From contig JAQTLP010000011.1 in NCBI GenBank assembly GCA_028714855.1, positions 16,270 to 80,269 of the forward strand: a stretch of DNA of 64,000 nucleotides, in the 5' to 3' direction. This document shows positions 16,246 through 24,608 of this stretch, in pieces. The notes beneath the pieces were generated by a model. That model made no database searches and was not told where the DNA came from. It saw only the letters and a program-made list of their open reading frames with translations. A program made the translations under genes and the position numbers. Positions within the stretch are counted from its first letter, which is position 1; every line of letters starts with the position of its first letter. The stretch comes from Phycisphaerae bacterium (GTDB lineage: Bacteria > Planctomycetota > Phycisphaerae > Sedimentisphaerales > Anaerobacaceae).

Positions 16246-18006
16246 CTACCCATTAAAGTATAGATATGCAGCAAGAATCAGAACCAGCACTGCTATAGAA
16301 ACCGCAACATCGGGCCAGCCCCAACTGCCTCGTGACAGACGGCGATGCTCATCGTTAAGCGTACCATATGTCAAGCCGCTAATCCGTTCATAGGATGGTA
16401 TAGACGTCAACCAACTAACCGCTATCATCACAATCACACAGACAATGAATATCAAGAGACTGTAGTATTGGAAATAGATGTTGCTAATAATCCAAAGGAA
16501 TGAGTCTTTCTGGTACTGAAACCCTTCAACCAGCTTGAGAGGGGTATCAACAGCCAAACGAAATGCGCCCAGCAGAAAACCGATGATCAGCGCAGACAGG
16601 CACCCTTTGCTGTTCAGCCGTTTGCTGAATACCCCCAAAAAGAAAACCACAAATATCGGCGGGGCAAGGTATCCCTGGACACTCTGCAGATAGTGGTATA
16701 GTCCCTTGGCTCCCTGAATCACAGGCACCCAAAGCAAACCAATAATTACCATAACAATGGTAGCAATACGACCCATCCAAACCAGTTTATGCTGGGAAAC
16801 ATTGGGCCTGAGTTTCGAATAGAAGTCCATTGTGAATAAGGTCGAGGAGGCATTAAAAACACTCGACAGTGAACTCATCAGGGCAGATAACAAACCAGCC
16901 ACAACAAGACCTCTCACGCCCGGAGGAAGTATGTGCTTAACTAATAAGGGGAAAGCTGCTTGGCATTTTTCACCGTCAATTTCTCCGGCTGTATACAAAG
17001 CCTGCTGAAGCTCTGCAACCCTGCCGCTCTTGGCCAATGCGAAGCATATCATACCGGGAATAATGAATATGAACACCGGCGAAAGCTTCAGAAAGGCCGC
17101 CCATATGCTGCCTCGTCGTGCCTCACGCTCATTCGGTGCACCCAACGCACGCTGAACGATATACTGGTCCGTGCACCAATACCACAACCCAATGATAGGG
17201 GCACAGAAAAGCATTCCAAGCCAGGGGTAGTTGCCATTGAAGTACCACGCGATTTTTGTCTCGCTCATCACCGGCTTCCAGGTACCTTCCATCCCAGCAG
17301 GTATAAGCGGTTTCCACAAATTAAACATATCCGAGCCGCAAACCTGTCGCAATTCTTCCCAACCACCAAGGGCCTTAAGGCCGAATATAGTCACTACCGC
17401 CGAGCCGATTACAAGCACAGCGGTTTGAACTGTATCCGTATAAACTACAGCTCTCAACCCGCCCAGAACGGTATAAATTCCAGTGAGAATGATTACAAGA
17501 AACGAGCCAATCCAGAAACTGTCCATCACTACAAATCCTAAATCAAGGTGCACTTCCGGAAGAAGCGTTCTAAAAACGATACCACCTGCGAAGACACCAA
17601 CCGCTATCTTAGTCAGCACGTACCCAACCAGTGAAATGACCGAGAGCACCAAGCGGTTGGCCGGAGAAAAACGGCGCTCGAGGAATTCGGGCATCGTGAA
17701 CACCTTGCTGCGAGCATAGAACGGAACAAACACCCACGCCAGAACCAGCAGGCACCAGGCGTGCAGCTCGTAATGAGCCATAGCTACGCCATCAGTACAG
17801 CCTGAGCCCGCAAGACCAACTAAATGCTCGGAACCGATGTTCGACGCAAAGATGGAGGCACCTATAACCCACCATCCAAGGTTTCTGCCGGCAAGAAAAT
17901 AGTCGTCAGCAGTGTCCCTGTTTCTCAGGATAACCCACCAGACAACGGCCAAAATGATACCAAAATACATACCGATCGCAATCCAGTCCAATGCTTCTAA
18001 TCCCAT
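16246..18006 (-). CDS. Sodium:solute symporter (SSS/SGLT family), probable sugar uptake
   Basis: 586-residue membrane protein with about 14 hydrophobic helices. SGLT-type signatures are present: DDYFLAGRNLGWWVIGASIFASNIGSEHLVGLAGSG at 33-68 (sodium and sugar site), PFYARSKVFTMPEFLERRF, and WYWCTDQYIVQRALGAPNEREARRG near the middle. It uses the sodium gradient to import a sugar; position as first gene of the araB-araD operon points to L-arabinose or a related pentose. The start ATG has AAGGAG upstream on the minus strand. No regulator gene is adjacent. Confidence 0.92.
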   Translation of the reverse strand: MGLEALDWIAIGMYFGIILAVVWWVILRNRDTADDYFLAGRNLGWWVIGASIFASNIGSEHLVGLAGSGCTDGVAMAHYELHAWCLLVLAWVFVPFYARSKVFTMPEFLERRFSPANRLVLSVISLVGYVLTKIAVGVFAGGIVFRTLLPEVHLDLGFVVMDSFWIGSFLVIILTGIYTVLGGLRAVVYTDTVQTAVLVIGSAVVTIFGLKALGGWEELRQVCGSDMFNLWKPLIPAGMEGTWKPVMSETKIAWYFNGNYPWLGMLFCAPIIGLWYWCTDQYIVQRALGAPNEREARRGSIWAAFLKLSPVFIFIIPGMICFALAKSGRVAELQQALYTAGEIDGEKCQAAFPLLVKHILPPGVRGLVVAGLLSALMSSLSSVFNASSTLFTMDFYSKLRPNVSQHKLVWMGRIATIVMVIIGLLWVPVIQGAKGLYHYLQSVQGYLAPPIFVVFFLGVFSKRLNSKGCLSALIIGFLLGAFRLAVDTPLKLVEGFQYQKDSFLWIISNIYFQYYSLLIFIVCVIVMIAVSWLTSIPSYERISGLTYGTLNDEHRRLSRGSWGWPDVAVSIAVLVLILAAYLYFNG

Positions 18007-18102
18007 TTTTTTCTCCTTGTGTATTAAACCTTAGGACTTTGCAACAAACAGTATTAAGCACTCTCCGAAATTTGCGGAGCCGAATATCAAGAGAAACAGA
18101 AA

Positions 18103-18489
18103 TTACTCGGGGAAAATATCAGCTAACAACTTTTGAATTTTATTGTCTTTATCCAATTTTGCTCTATCTAAGGTATTTTGCAGTTCTCCATGGTCAAACC
18201 ACAGGCCATCACCTATGGCGCATTTGTCTATTAGCATAGGCGGCGTGGACGGGCCAACGACGATTTTTTGCATTTTTTTCAGACATATAGGGCATTTTCT
18301 CCGTTTTTCAGTGCAGCTGGAATCAATTTTGAGGGAATCGAGCAATTGTTTGGTCTGCTGTGAATTGCCAAGCAGAAGTTCCAGTTCGCCGGCGTCGAGC
18401 CAGATGCCGCCGCAGTCGGTGCAATAGTCAACTTCGACCTCGGCAAGCTCGAGGACAATCATCGCGTTTTTACAAACCGGACAATCCAT
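18103..18489 (-). CDS. Zinc-ribbon protein with two zf-TFIIB-like motifs
   Basis: 128-residue protein. The first zinc ribbon is complete: CPVC (C3, C6) and CTDCGGIWLDAGELELLL. The second, near residues 68-115, has CPIC but its other half reads DKCAIGDGLWFDHGELQNTL, so the final cysteine of CxxC is missing and it may not bind zinc alone. Proteins of this kind are common and of unknown role. It is upstream of and in the same direction as the arabinose operon, 96 bases away, with no evident functional link. Confidence 0.85.
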   Translation of the reverse strand: MDCPVCKNAMIVLELAEVEVDYCTDCGGIWLDAGELELLLGNSQQTKQLLDSLKIDSSCTEKRRKCPICLKKMQKIVVGPSTPPMLIDKCAIGDGLWFDHGELQNTLDRAKLDKDNKIQKLLADIFPE

Positions 18490-18665
18490 AAAGTATTCCC
18501 TGCTTGATTGTAATAAGGGAATCTAAGCAGTCGGAGTATACTATATTTATCGCGTCTTTAGGTCAAGAAAAACCCGAATAAAGAGAAAAGATTTGCACTT
18601 GACGCAGCCGATATAATTGATTATTGCTAATTGATTATTATTCGATACATTAAAGGTACCGGAAT

Positions 18666-19448
18666 ATGATAGTTGATTGCCATACACATATAAATTGTGC
18701 CGCAAAGAATGTCGAGGTCTCCGAACACTTAGCAGCGGCGGAGACGGTAGATATCTGTATAGTATTGCCTACCCCGGAAGATTCAAGTGAAGATGCCAAC
18801 GAAATAGTATCTGATTACGTCGGCAAACATAAAGAAAAGATGGTTGGCTTTGCGGTTGTAGAGCCTACCAAAGATAAAATAAACGTTAAAAATCTGTCTG
18901 CTTTGACGGATAAGCTGGGGCTTAAGGGGATGGTTTTATACTGTTCACAGTGCGGTTTTCATCCGGCCCACAGCAGGGCGATGAAATTCTATGAATCGGC
19001 ACAGGAACTTGGGCTTCCTGTTTTCTTTCATAATGGCGGGGCTTTGGGACCTGAGGCCGTTTTGGATTACGCCCAGCCGTATCTTTTGGATGAGGTCGCA
19101 AGAGAGTTTAGCGCCTTGAAAATCGTCATCGGGACTATGGGGTCTCCTTTTGTCGAGCAAACATTGTCTATGGCGGCCAAACATAAAAATGTCTATGCGG
19201 ATTTGACGATAAAGCCCAGCAATGTCTGGCAGGTTTATAATATGGTAGTAGCGGCACACGAATGCGGGGTAATGGATAAGTTGTTGTTCGGCAGCGGCTT
19301 TCCGTTCGGCAAAGCTAAAGAATGTATAGAAACGCTGCTCAGCTTTAATAAGCTCCTGGCTGACACAAATTTGCCGACGGTTCCGCGAGATAACATTCAG
19401 AGTATCGTCGAGCGTGATACTCTGGAGGCGCTCGGGATAAAAAAGTAA
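18666..19448 (+). CDS. Amidohydrolase-2 family (TIM-barrel) protein
   Basis: 260-residue protein of the amidohydrolase-related TIM-barrel family. The N-terminal metal motif DCHTH (HxH) and a mid-protein FFHNGG histidine are present. The C-terminal position, where relatives have GSDFP with a catalytic aspartate, reads GSGFPFG, so the aspartate appears replaced by glycine. The protein may be catalytically altered. It lies 23 bases upstream of the NSS transporter in the same direction, so its substrate might be the transported compound. The ATG at 18666 has GGTACCGGAAT upstream, a weak site. Confidence 0.75.
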   Translation: MIVDCHTHINCAAKNVEVSEHLAAAETVDICIVLPTPEDSSEDANEIVSDYVGKHKEKMVGFAVVEPTKDKINVKNLSALTDKLGLKGMVLYCSQCGFHPAHSRAMKFYESAQELGLPVFFHNGGALGPEAVLDYAQPYLLDEVAREFSALKIVIGTMGSPFVEQTLSMAAKHKNVYADLTIKPSNVWQVYNMVVAAHECGVMDKLLFGSGFPFGKAKECIETLLSFNKLLADTNLPTVPRDNIQSIVERDTLEALGIKK

Positions 19449-19471
19449 CCGCCGAAGTGCTGAAATAAACA

Positions 19472-21061
19472 GTGGGTCTTTCTTTGCAAGAACAAAGAAA
19501 AAGAGAAAGATGGGGGAGCAGGCTCGGTATCATATTGGCTGTAGCGGGAAGCGCTATCGGCCTTGGCAACTTCTTAAGATTTCCTGTTCAGGCGGCTAAA
19601 AACGGGGGCGGGGCGTTTATGATTCCGTATTTCGTGGCCCTGCTTCTGGTCGGGCTGCCGCTGATGTGGATTGAATGGACCATCGGCAGGTTCGGAGGTG
19701 GATTCGGACACAGCACCGCCCCGGGAATGTTTCATACTCTCTGGAACAAAAACAGGTTCATCAAGTATTTCGGCGTCATCGGCATCTTCGGCCCCATCGT
19801 TATCTTTATCTCCTACGTGTATGTTGAATCCTGGCTGCTCGGCTACAGTGTCTTTGCGCTGCTCGGAAAGTTCAATTCGCTCACGACAGAAGAAAGCATA
19901 ACAGCATTTCTGCAGGCGTATCAGGGACTGACAATGAAAAGCAAATTTTTCATCGGTCTGCCCCCGGCATACTTTTTCTTCCTTATAACTTTTATCATAA
20001 ATATTTTGATAGTTTATAAAGGTGTCAGCAAAGGTATTGAAAGAGCCTGCAAATATGCTGTGCCGGTTTTGTTTCTATTTGCCATTATACTTATCGTAAG
20101 GGTTTTAAGCCTTGGCACACCTGACCCGGCTAAACCGGATTACAACACCATCAACGGCCTTGGTTTTCTGTGGAATCCAGACTGGTCTGCATTAAAGAGC
20201 GCAAAAGTCTGGCTGGCAGCGACAGGACAGATATTCTTTACACTAAGCTGCGGCATCGGTGTTATTCTGACTTATGCAAGTTATCTTACCAAGCAGGACG
20301 ATGTTGCGATGTCCGGCTTAAGCGCAGCGGCCACTAACGAATTTGCGGAAGTAATACTCGGCGGCAGCATCGTAATACCGGCTGCTTTTGCTTTTTTCGG
20401 CTCCGCGGGCGCTGAGAAAATCGCCTCCGGCGGCGCATTTAATCTCGGATTCGTTACTATGCCGCTGGTTATGCAGAAAATCGCCTTCGGAAATATCTTT
20501 GGCTTTATGTGGTTTATGCTGCTATTTTTAGCAGGTGTTACTTCTTCGATATCGCTTGCGCAGCCGGCAATAGCGTTTATGGAGGATGAGTTTAATTTTT
20601 CAAGGAAAAAGGCAAGCCTGGTCTTCGGGCTGGTTACCTTTGTGCTGTGCCAGCCGGCTATTTTCCTAATCAGCAGGGGGGTTGTCGATGAGCTGGACTT
20701 CTGGGGCGGCACATTTTGCCTGGTTCTGTTCGCCACAATTGAAGCGATTCTTTTTGCTTGGGTTTTCGGAATGGAAAAGGCCTGGACGGAAATGCACGTC
20801 GGTTCGGATATTACAATACCGCGAATATACAGGTTTATCATTAAATTCATCACGCCGGCGTTTTTACTTCTCATTTTGGGTTTCTGGCTCTGGCAGGATT
20901 GGGCGTCCATAATCCTGATGAAAAATGTGCCGAAGGAAAACGTCCCGTTCGTATTGGCGACACGTATTGGATTATTGATATTCTTTGGCGTGCTGGCATT
21001 TTTAGTCTGGCATGTCTGGCGGAAAAAACAGAAGGAGGGAATGCGGTCCGATGCGTTTTGA
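19472..21061 (+). CDS. Sodium-dependent transporter, NSS/SNF family (MetP-like)
   Basis: 529-residue neurotransmitter:sodium symporter family protein with about 12 hydrophobic helices. The family N-terminus RWGSRLGIILAVAGSAIGLG followed by NFLRFPVQAAKNGGGAF is seen at 14-48 and holds sodium-site residues. Bacterial members import amino acids. The start is uncertain: the GTG at 19472 gives the longest product and a TTG lies four codons later, but no strong ribosome binding site is visible. The gene overlaps by 11 bases a 38-residue membrane peptide that matches the small subunit of MetPS-type systems. Confidence 0.92.
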   Translation: MGLSLQEQRKRERWGSRLGIILAVAGSAIGLGNFLRFPVQAAKNGGGAFMIPYFVALLLVGLPLMWIEWTIGRFGGGFGHSTAPGMFHTLWNKNRFIKYFGVIGIFGPIVIFISYVYVESWLLGYSVFALLGKFNSLTTEESITAFLQAYQGLTMKSKFFIGLPPAYFFFLITFIINILIVYKGVSKGIERACKYAVPVLFLFAIILIVRVLSLGTPDPAKPDYNTINGLGFLWNPDWSALKSAKVWLAATGQIFFTLSCGIGVILTYASYLTKQDDVAMSGLSAAATNEFAEVILGGSIVIPAAFAFFGSAGAEKIASGGAFNLGFVTMPLVMQKIAFGNIFGFMWFMLLFLAGVTSSISLAQPAIAFMEDEFNFSRKKASLVFGLVTFVLCQPAIFLISRGVVDELDFWGGTFCLVLFATIEAILFAWVFGMEKAWTEMHVGSDITIPRIYRFIIKFITPAFLLLILGFWLWQDWASIILMKNVPKENVPFVLATRIGLLIFFGVLAFLVWHVWRKKQKEGMRSDAF

Positions 21062-21167
21062 TGGCTGGATATTTATGGCTGTAAGCTGGCTGGCGATTCT
21101 GACGCTGTTTTCTTATTCGCTCATCCGCATTTTGCGCTCCAAAGACAGCAACAAGCCGGAACAATAA
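21051..21167 (+). CDS. Small membrane subunit of the NSS transporter (MetS-like), 38 residues
   Basis: Short gene overlapping the end of the transporter in another frame. The product has one hydrophobic helix (about residues 6-27, IFMAVSWLAILTLFSYSLIRI) and a charged tail ending KPEQ. GAAGGAGGGA at 21031-21040 provides a ribosome binding site. Some bacterial NSS transporters (methionine and alanine importers) need such a single-helix partner encoded immediately downstream; size, position and topology match here. Confidence 0.75.
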   Translation: MRFDGWIFMAVSWLAILTLFSYSLIRILRSKDSNKPEQ

Positions 21168-21473
21168 GCATACTTGGTTCTTTTTAAAAATTGGGTTCGT
21201 TCCGCCTTCGCCAAAAGGCTTCGGCGGGTAAATTTTGGCTTTGTTTGGGTTTGTTTTTTAGAGTTCATAGTTCGTTGTTCATGGTTGTTAGTTATTGTCA
21301 AACAAGGAGTTAGGTTCATTTTTGGCATTTTGGAAATTGGCTTTGTTTGGCATAATTTTGTTTGTTCATTGTTCATAGTTCGTAGTTGATAGAAAGTCTC
21401 CGCTTCCGTCTTCGCTTCGCTACGACGGACAAGTCCGCCTAAAAAGGTGTTTTGTATCTTCATTTAGTAAATT
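21168..21473 (-). repeat. Non-coding tail of HGL cassette B with AACRAASCCAA repeats
   Basis: No gene is supported. Read on the minus strand, the stretch holds AACAAAATTATGC followed by AAACAAAGCCAATTT (about 21365-21334), a second pair of such words near 21260-21230, and AACGAACCCAATTT at about 21201-21186, ending 18 bases from the stop of the convergent small transporter subunit. The same words in the same order occur in the tail of cassette A. Filler consists of ACTATGAAC-type low-complexity words and a GACGGACAAGTCCG palindrome. Confidence 0.6.
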
Positions 21474-22031
21474 TTATAATCCTTCATCTTTTAGTTTTCT
21501 GGCGATATTGAGACGCTGGAATTCGAGGATGGTTTTGAAGAGACTGTGCTCGATTCGGCGTTCATACATTAAAAGGTGGTCGAGAACCCTTTCATTTGAG
21601 AAATCCTTCACGGCCAAACGGCCGAGGGCCAAACGGTTATCAGAATCGGAGGGGGTTGGCTGCGGTTGGTTCAGGGTTTTGAAAATCAGAGATTGGGTAA
21701 GTTTTTTTAGCGGGTCGTTGGTCTGGTCGGAGTGCAAGCAATCGATGGCCTGGTTCTGGAAGCGGCCAGCGCGTTTCAAACGCCAAGAGAGGGTAACGAT
21801 ACGTTCAGCGAGAATGGATTCCATCGGGCTGATGGGATTTAGCTCGTCGAGCAACTGTTGGCGGTAGAGGTCGAAATCGGCCTCGCTTTCGGATGTGATT
21901 ACATCGCTTTCAGCCCTTAAGCCGTGCTTGACGGCGTTTTGCGAGACGGCGGTCTTGCCCTCGATGGAGCGGGGGCCGGTTGATTTTTGAGAGTTAAGAC
22001 GGTTGGCGAGGATTTTAGCTTGTGTAGACAT
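21474..22031 (-). CDS. HGL-family protein, copy B
   Basis: 185-residue protein, gapless paralogue of the product of 8498-9055. It begins MSTQAKILANRLNSQKSTGP, contains the KHGL motif at residues 35-38 and shares the identical core at about 67-97 and the IARKLKDEG end. GGAG is placed a few bases before the ATG. Differences are concentrated at residues 115-135, the same place where the family appears variable. Stronger conservation of protein than of surrounding filler suggests selection on the product. Function unknown; it stands alone between a convergent transporter operon and a repeat-rich intergenic region. Confidence 0.8.
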   Translation of the reverse strand: MSTQAKILANRLNSQKSTGPRSIEGKTAVSQNAVKHGLRAESDVITSESEADFDLYRQQLLDELNPISPMESILAERIVTLSWRLKRAGRFQNQAIDCLHSDQTNDPLKKLTQSLIFKTLNQPQPTPSDSDNRLALGRLAVKDFSNERVLDHLLMYERRIEHSLFKTILEFQRLNIARKLKDEGL

Positions 22032-22110
22032 GGTAAGCTCCGCTTAGTAAATAGTTGTTTGTTCATAGTTCATAGTTATTGGTTAAAAACCAATTACTAA
22101 CTATTATTTG

Positions 22111-22190
22111 ACTTGGACCAACTGGACCTGAAACCTTGCCCTACTGGGCGATATGCGTTCGTCTGCTGACAAACTGGCGGGTATTATACC
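22111..22190 (-). ncRNA. Conserved untranslated leader of HGL cassette B (putative structured RNA)
   Basis: On the minus strand this reads AATACCCGCCAGTTTGTCAG, then a short spacer, then CCCAGTAGGGCAAG, TTCAGGTCCAG and TTGGTCCAAGT, matching the leader of cassette A (8314-8420) block by block. It starts at the predicted -10 and ends about 80 bases before the ATG. Cassette A has an extra palindrome between the blocks. The filler between leader and gene (ACTATGAACTATGAAC) is not conserved between copies. Confidence 0.4.
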
Positions 22191-22210
22191 AAATTTCAGG
22201 CAAAAGTCAA
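22183..22210 (-). promoter_or_regulatory. Predicted promoter of HGL cassette B
   Basis: On the minus strand TTGACT (22210-22205) and a perfect TATAAT (22188-22183) are separated by 16 bases, and the same arrangement precedes cassette A. Confidence 0.65.
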
Positions 22211-22220
22211 CGAAAATTGG

Positions 22221-22246
22221 CCACAGATGAACACAGATTAACACAG
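22221..22246. repeat. CCACAGATGAACACAG-type dispersed word
   Basis: The word CCACAGATGAACACAGATTA continues into ACACAG, a tandem-like ACACAGATNA sequence of a kind scattered through intergenic DNA in several bacterial groups. It marks the outer edge of HGL cassette B. Only one copy is in this window. Confidence 0.4.
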
Positions 22247-22544
22247 TTTTTAGACGCTGATTGCGCTGGTTACGCAGAGAGGAATACCTAAGATACTTAG
22301 GTATTCTTTTGTTGACTTGTTTGCTGTTGCTTCCGGAAGCCGACCCAGGCCGAAAAACCCCCGACAGAAAAGCAAGTAAGCAGCAATCGAGGGCAGGCTA
22401 TGCTGGGGCAGGCCGGCTGTAAACGTTAGAATCGCGCCTTCGGCGGACAAGTATCGGGTCAAGGCAATAAATTCTTCGGGGGAAAGTATGCCAAGTAATA
22501 CGGTGGCGGTGGTGCTGTAGATTAGAATTAAACTAATTGGGCAG
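22247..22544. other. Gene-free stretch upstream of HGL cassette B
   Basis: Nothing here is supported as a gene. A 70-codon frame on the minus strand (22250-22462) has no ribosome binding site and crosses the strong hairpin at 22282-22306, so it is not called. Apart from that hairpin the region shows no recognisable element. Confidence 0.5.
22282..22310 (+). terminator. Perfect 11-bp hairpin with T-tract, terminator-like, no gene attached
   Basis: GAATACCTAAG (22282-22292) and CTTAGGTATTC (22296-22306) form a perfect stem with a three-base loop, followed by TTTT. It has the form of a rho-independent terminator on the plus strand, but no plus-strand gene lies directly upstream, so it may be a stranded terminator or a mobile palindrome. 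Confidence 0.45.
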
Positions 22545-23399
22545 TTAGGTTGAATCAGGTAATTTACATTTGATAAGCAGCATATGTGGACTGCTTGTAC
22601 TCCAATGTGCTTTTAGGCATTCGATTTTTAGATTTTCACACATCTGCTTAATCAGGTGAATATTATATAGTTTATCTGTTCTATCTCCCACAATTACCCC
22701 CTTCAACGATGCACTGATATCAAGGCATTCAAGCTTCTTATCAGGGTCAAATACAACCACCCGGAATTCCGCTTCATCTCTATAATCAATATTCTTGCGA
22801 AAAAATAATTCTCCCGCATTATCTGTCACATATTTATATGCGCACTCTCTGGCCCCTTTTTCCCTGAGTAAACTCATACAAAAAGATGGGCGACTATCAT
22901 CCTCTTGTAAATACGTAACATAATTGGTCTTATATTTTTCCATTTGAGTTTGTAGGGCCTTTTCTAATTCTTCTTTTGATAGAATCAGACAGATGCCGTA
23001 ATGATTTTCTCCATATTGTGACCACATACGAGATCTATCCCAGCCCTTTGAATAGAAATATTTATCTTTTTCGGAACTGCCATCACTTAGAATCAAAGTG
23101 GGCGTTACATTCGAACAGAAACTCATCACTTTACATTCAAACCTTAATATTCTGTTGATGGCATCGTGGGCTTCATTTAATAGTATGTCATGTGATTCTT
23201 CGTCAGGTGCGAATGTTCCATGGGAATTAAATAGCTTGAACTTATATTCTCTTGGGTCATTCATATCATTTAAAATAGAAAGTTTAAATTTCTTTGTATT
23301 CAATATGTGCTTTATGGCTATTGACGTTTTTGTATAATGAAAAAGGGCGTCCGGGGTTTCAATATATTCTTTTAAATTCATACTTTCATTTTCTCGCAA
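22545..23399 (-). CDS. DUF2971-family protein
   Basis: 284-residue soluble protein. N-terminal ALFHYTKTSIAIKHIL, then LSILNDMNDPREYKF, and central MWSQYGENHYGICLILSKEE are the hallmark blocks of DUF2971, a family of unknown function often found in accessory regions and near defence genes. A TTG at 23399 is the preferred start because a perfect AGGAGG (minus strand, 23414-23409) sits nine bases before it; an ATG six codons in is the alternative. The gene is AT-rich compared with its neighbours and isolated, which is compatible with horizontal transfer. Confidence 0.8.
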   Translation of the reverse strand: MRENESMNLKEYIETPDALFHYTKTSIAIKHILNTKKFKLSILNDMNDPREYKFKLFNSHGTFAPDEESHDILLNEAHDAINRILRFECKVMSFCSNVTPTLILSDGSSEKDKYFYSKGWDRSRMWSQYGENHYGICLILSKEELEKALQTQMEKYKTNYVTYLQEDDSRPSFCMSLLREKGARECAYKYVTDNAGELFFRKNIDYRDEAEFRVVVFDPDKKLECLDISASLKGVIVGDRTDKLYNIHLIKQMCENLKIECLKAHWSTSSPHMLLIKCKLPDST

Positions 23400-23640
23400 A
23401 TTTATGTACCTCCTGGAAATCCAGGGCTACCATACTTATTTCCTTATTATTTATAAAGATGTTTGCTGTTCGGCAATGTTGACGGACAAAGGTGTGATTC
23501 TCCGCATCTTCCGGTCTTAAGTTTCTATCGGATTAACTATAAATCCTCCCCAAGGGCATGTCAACGCTCAAAACCAAATGGCAAAAGTTAGGGATGGAAA
23601 TAAGCAATCCTTACGCGAGCAACCCCACGGCCAGAGTAAC

Positions 23641-23660
23641 CCCTGCCGCGAGCGGCAGGG
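23641..23660. repeat. GC-rich palindrome CCCTGCCG/CGGCAGGG
   Basis: An 8-bp perfect stem with a four-base loop lies 21 bases beyond the 3' end of the mazG gene on the minus strand. It has no T-tract. It resembles part of the longer palindrome at 44157-44179 and may belong to the same dispersed family, or serve as a weak terminator. Confidence 0.45.
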
Positions 23661-23681
23661 CTAACCGATTTTGAGAATGCT

Positions 23682-23960
23682 TCACTTAGGCTTGAAGCCT
23701 TTGAGTTTGCCGCTGGTGTATTTCTTGCAGGCCTTTTCCAAATCGACATCGCTGATATTCGCGAGCGTGCAGAGCCAGGCAAGCACGTCGGCAAATTCTT
23801 CTTGCCTGTTTTTGGCATCTTTGGAGACAAGGGCTGTGGAAAGCTCGCCGACCTCTTCGATAAACCACATAAACGTGGCGGGGATTCCTCTTTCGCGGTC
23901 GCGTTTTTCGTACTTTTTCGAGATCAGTTGTTGAAATTCTTTAATATGCATATTGTCCAT
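23682..23960 (-). CDS. MazG-like nucleotide pyrophosphohydrolase
   Basis: 92-residue single-domain MazG-type protein. The metal-binding helix FMWFIEEVGELSTAL (EEVGE, residues about 34-38) and the second motif EEFADVLAWL (E and D ligands) are seen. Such proteins hydrolyse nucleoside triphosphates to monophosphates and pyrophosphate, as a housecleaning function; the substrate cannot be predicted. ATG codons at 23960 and 23951 are both possible starts and neither has a strong ribosome binding site. Confidence 0.88.
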   Translation of the reverse strand: MDNMHIKEFQQLISKKYEKRDRERGIPATFMWFIEEVGELSTALVSKDAKNRQEEFADVLAWLCTLANISDVDLEKACKKYTSGKLKGFKPK

Positions 23961-24031
23961 TATCCACGATGAACTTCAGGCGGCAAGGGTTTTTCTGCTG
24001 AAAACATACAAAATTACAGAAATTCAAAACT

Positions 24032-24060
24032 TGACATCAGCGACCTCGTAGTATATTTTG
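24032..24060 (+). promoter_or_regulatory. Predicted promoter of the STAS-HATPase pair
   Basis: TTGACA (24032-24037) and TATTTT (24055-24060) lie 17 bases apart, ending 33 bases before the ATG at 24094. Confidence 0.6.
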
Positions 24061-24093
24061 AACGGTTTAATGCCTTTTTAGCAGGAGATTATT

Positions 24094-24459
24094 ATGGCAT
24101 CGATGAAGCCGAGAATAAGTGTCGAATACGCCGAGAACGCGGCTATTGTTACTTTTACCGATGAAAAAATTCTCGAAGAGAAGGATGTCCAGTTGCTTCA
24201 GGATTCTATTATGTCCGTTATCGAGCAGGCGGAGCGGATAAACCTGATTTTAGATTTTTGCAATGTGCGGTTCCTGTCGTCGGCCGTTTTAGGGCTTTTA
24301 ATCAGAATCAGCAAAAAGGTTTATGAACGCGACGGCCAATTAAAACTTTGCAGCATAGACCCGAAAATCTATAAGATTTTCAAAATAACCCGGCTGACAA
24401 AAATTTTCGATATATACAAAGATATAGAAAGCGCAACTGAGAGCCTCGTTGCAGATTAG
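24094..24459 (+). CDS. STAS-domain anti-sigma factor antagonist
   Basis: 121-residue single STAS domain (SpoIIAA/RsbV type). The phosphorylation region LDFCNVRFLSSAVLGLLI at about 53-70 contains S62 and S63; S63 fits the regulatory serine. In partner-switching systems the unphosphorylated form binds the anti-sigma kinase and frees the sigma factor. AGGAG upstream supports the start. The cognate kinase is encoded 149 bases downstream, but no sigma factor or PP2C phosphatase gene is in the neighbourhood. Confidence 0.9.
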   Translation: MASMKPRISVEYAENAAIVTFTDEKILEEKDVQLLQDSIMSVIEQAERINLILDFCNVRFLSSAVLGLLIRISKKVYERDGQLKLCSIDPKIYKIFKITRLTKIFDIYKDIESATESLVAD

Positions 24460-24608
24460 GCGGCAATCTCTTTCCTGGCCGGTGTTGTTATCTGTTCTCT
24501 GCAGTTTTAGCGAAGGGGGAAACAAAACCGAAATTTTGTTCATAAGAATGGTGAATTAGCCGATAAATAGAGGTCGGCGTGGATAATAATTTGAGATAGT
24601 ATAAGTTC

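Noticed and set aside
21113..21463. 116-codon minus-strand frame after HGL copy B
   Set aside because: Its peptide consists of translated repeat words (TKPISKMPKMN, KQTQTKPKF) and it overlaps the 3' end of the NSS small subunit on the other strand.
22250..22462. 70-codon minus-strand frame
   Set aside because: It crosses a perfect hairpin and has no start signal; the content looks like translated intergenic sequence.
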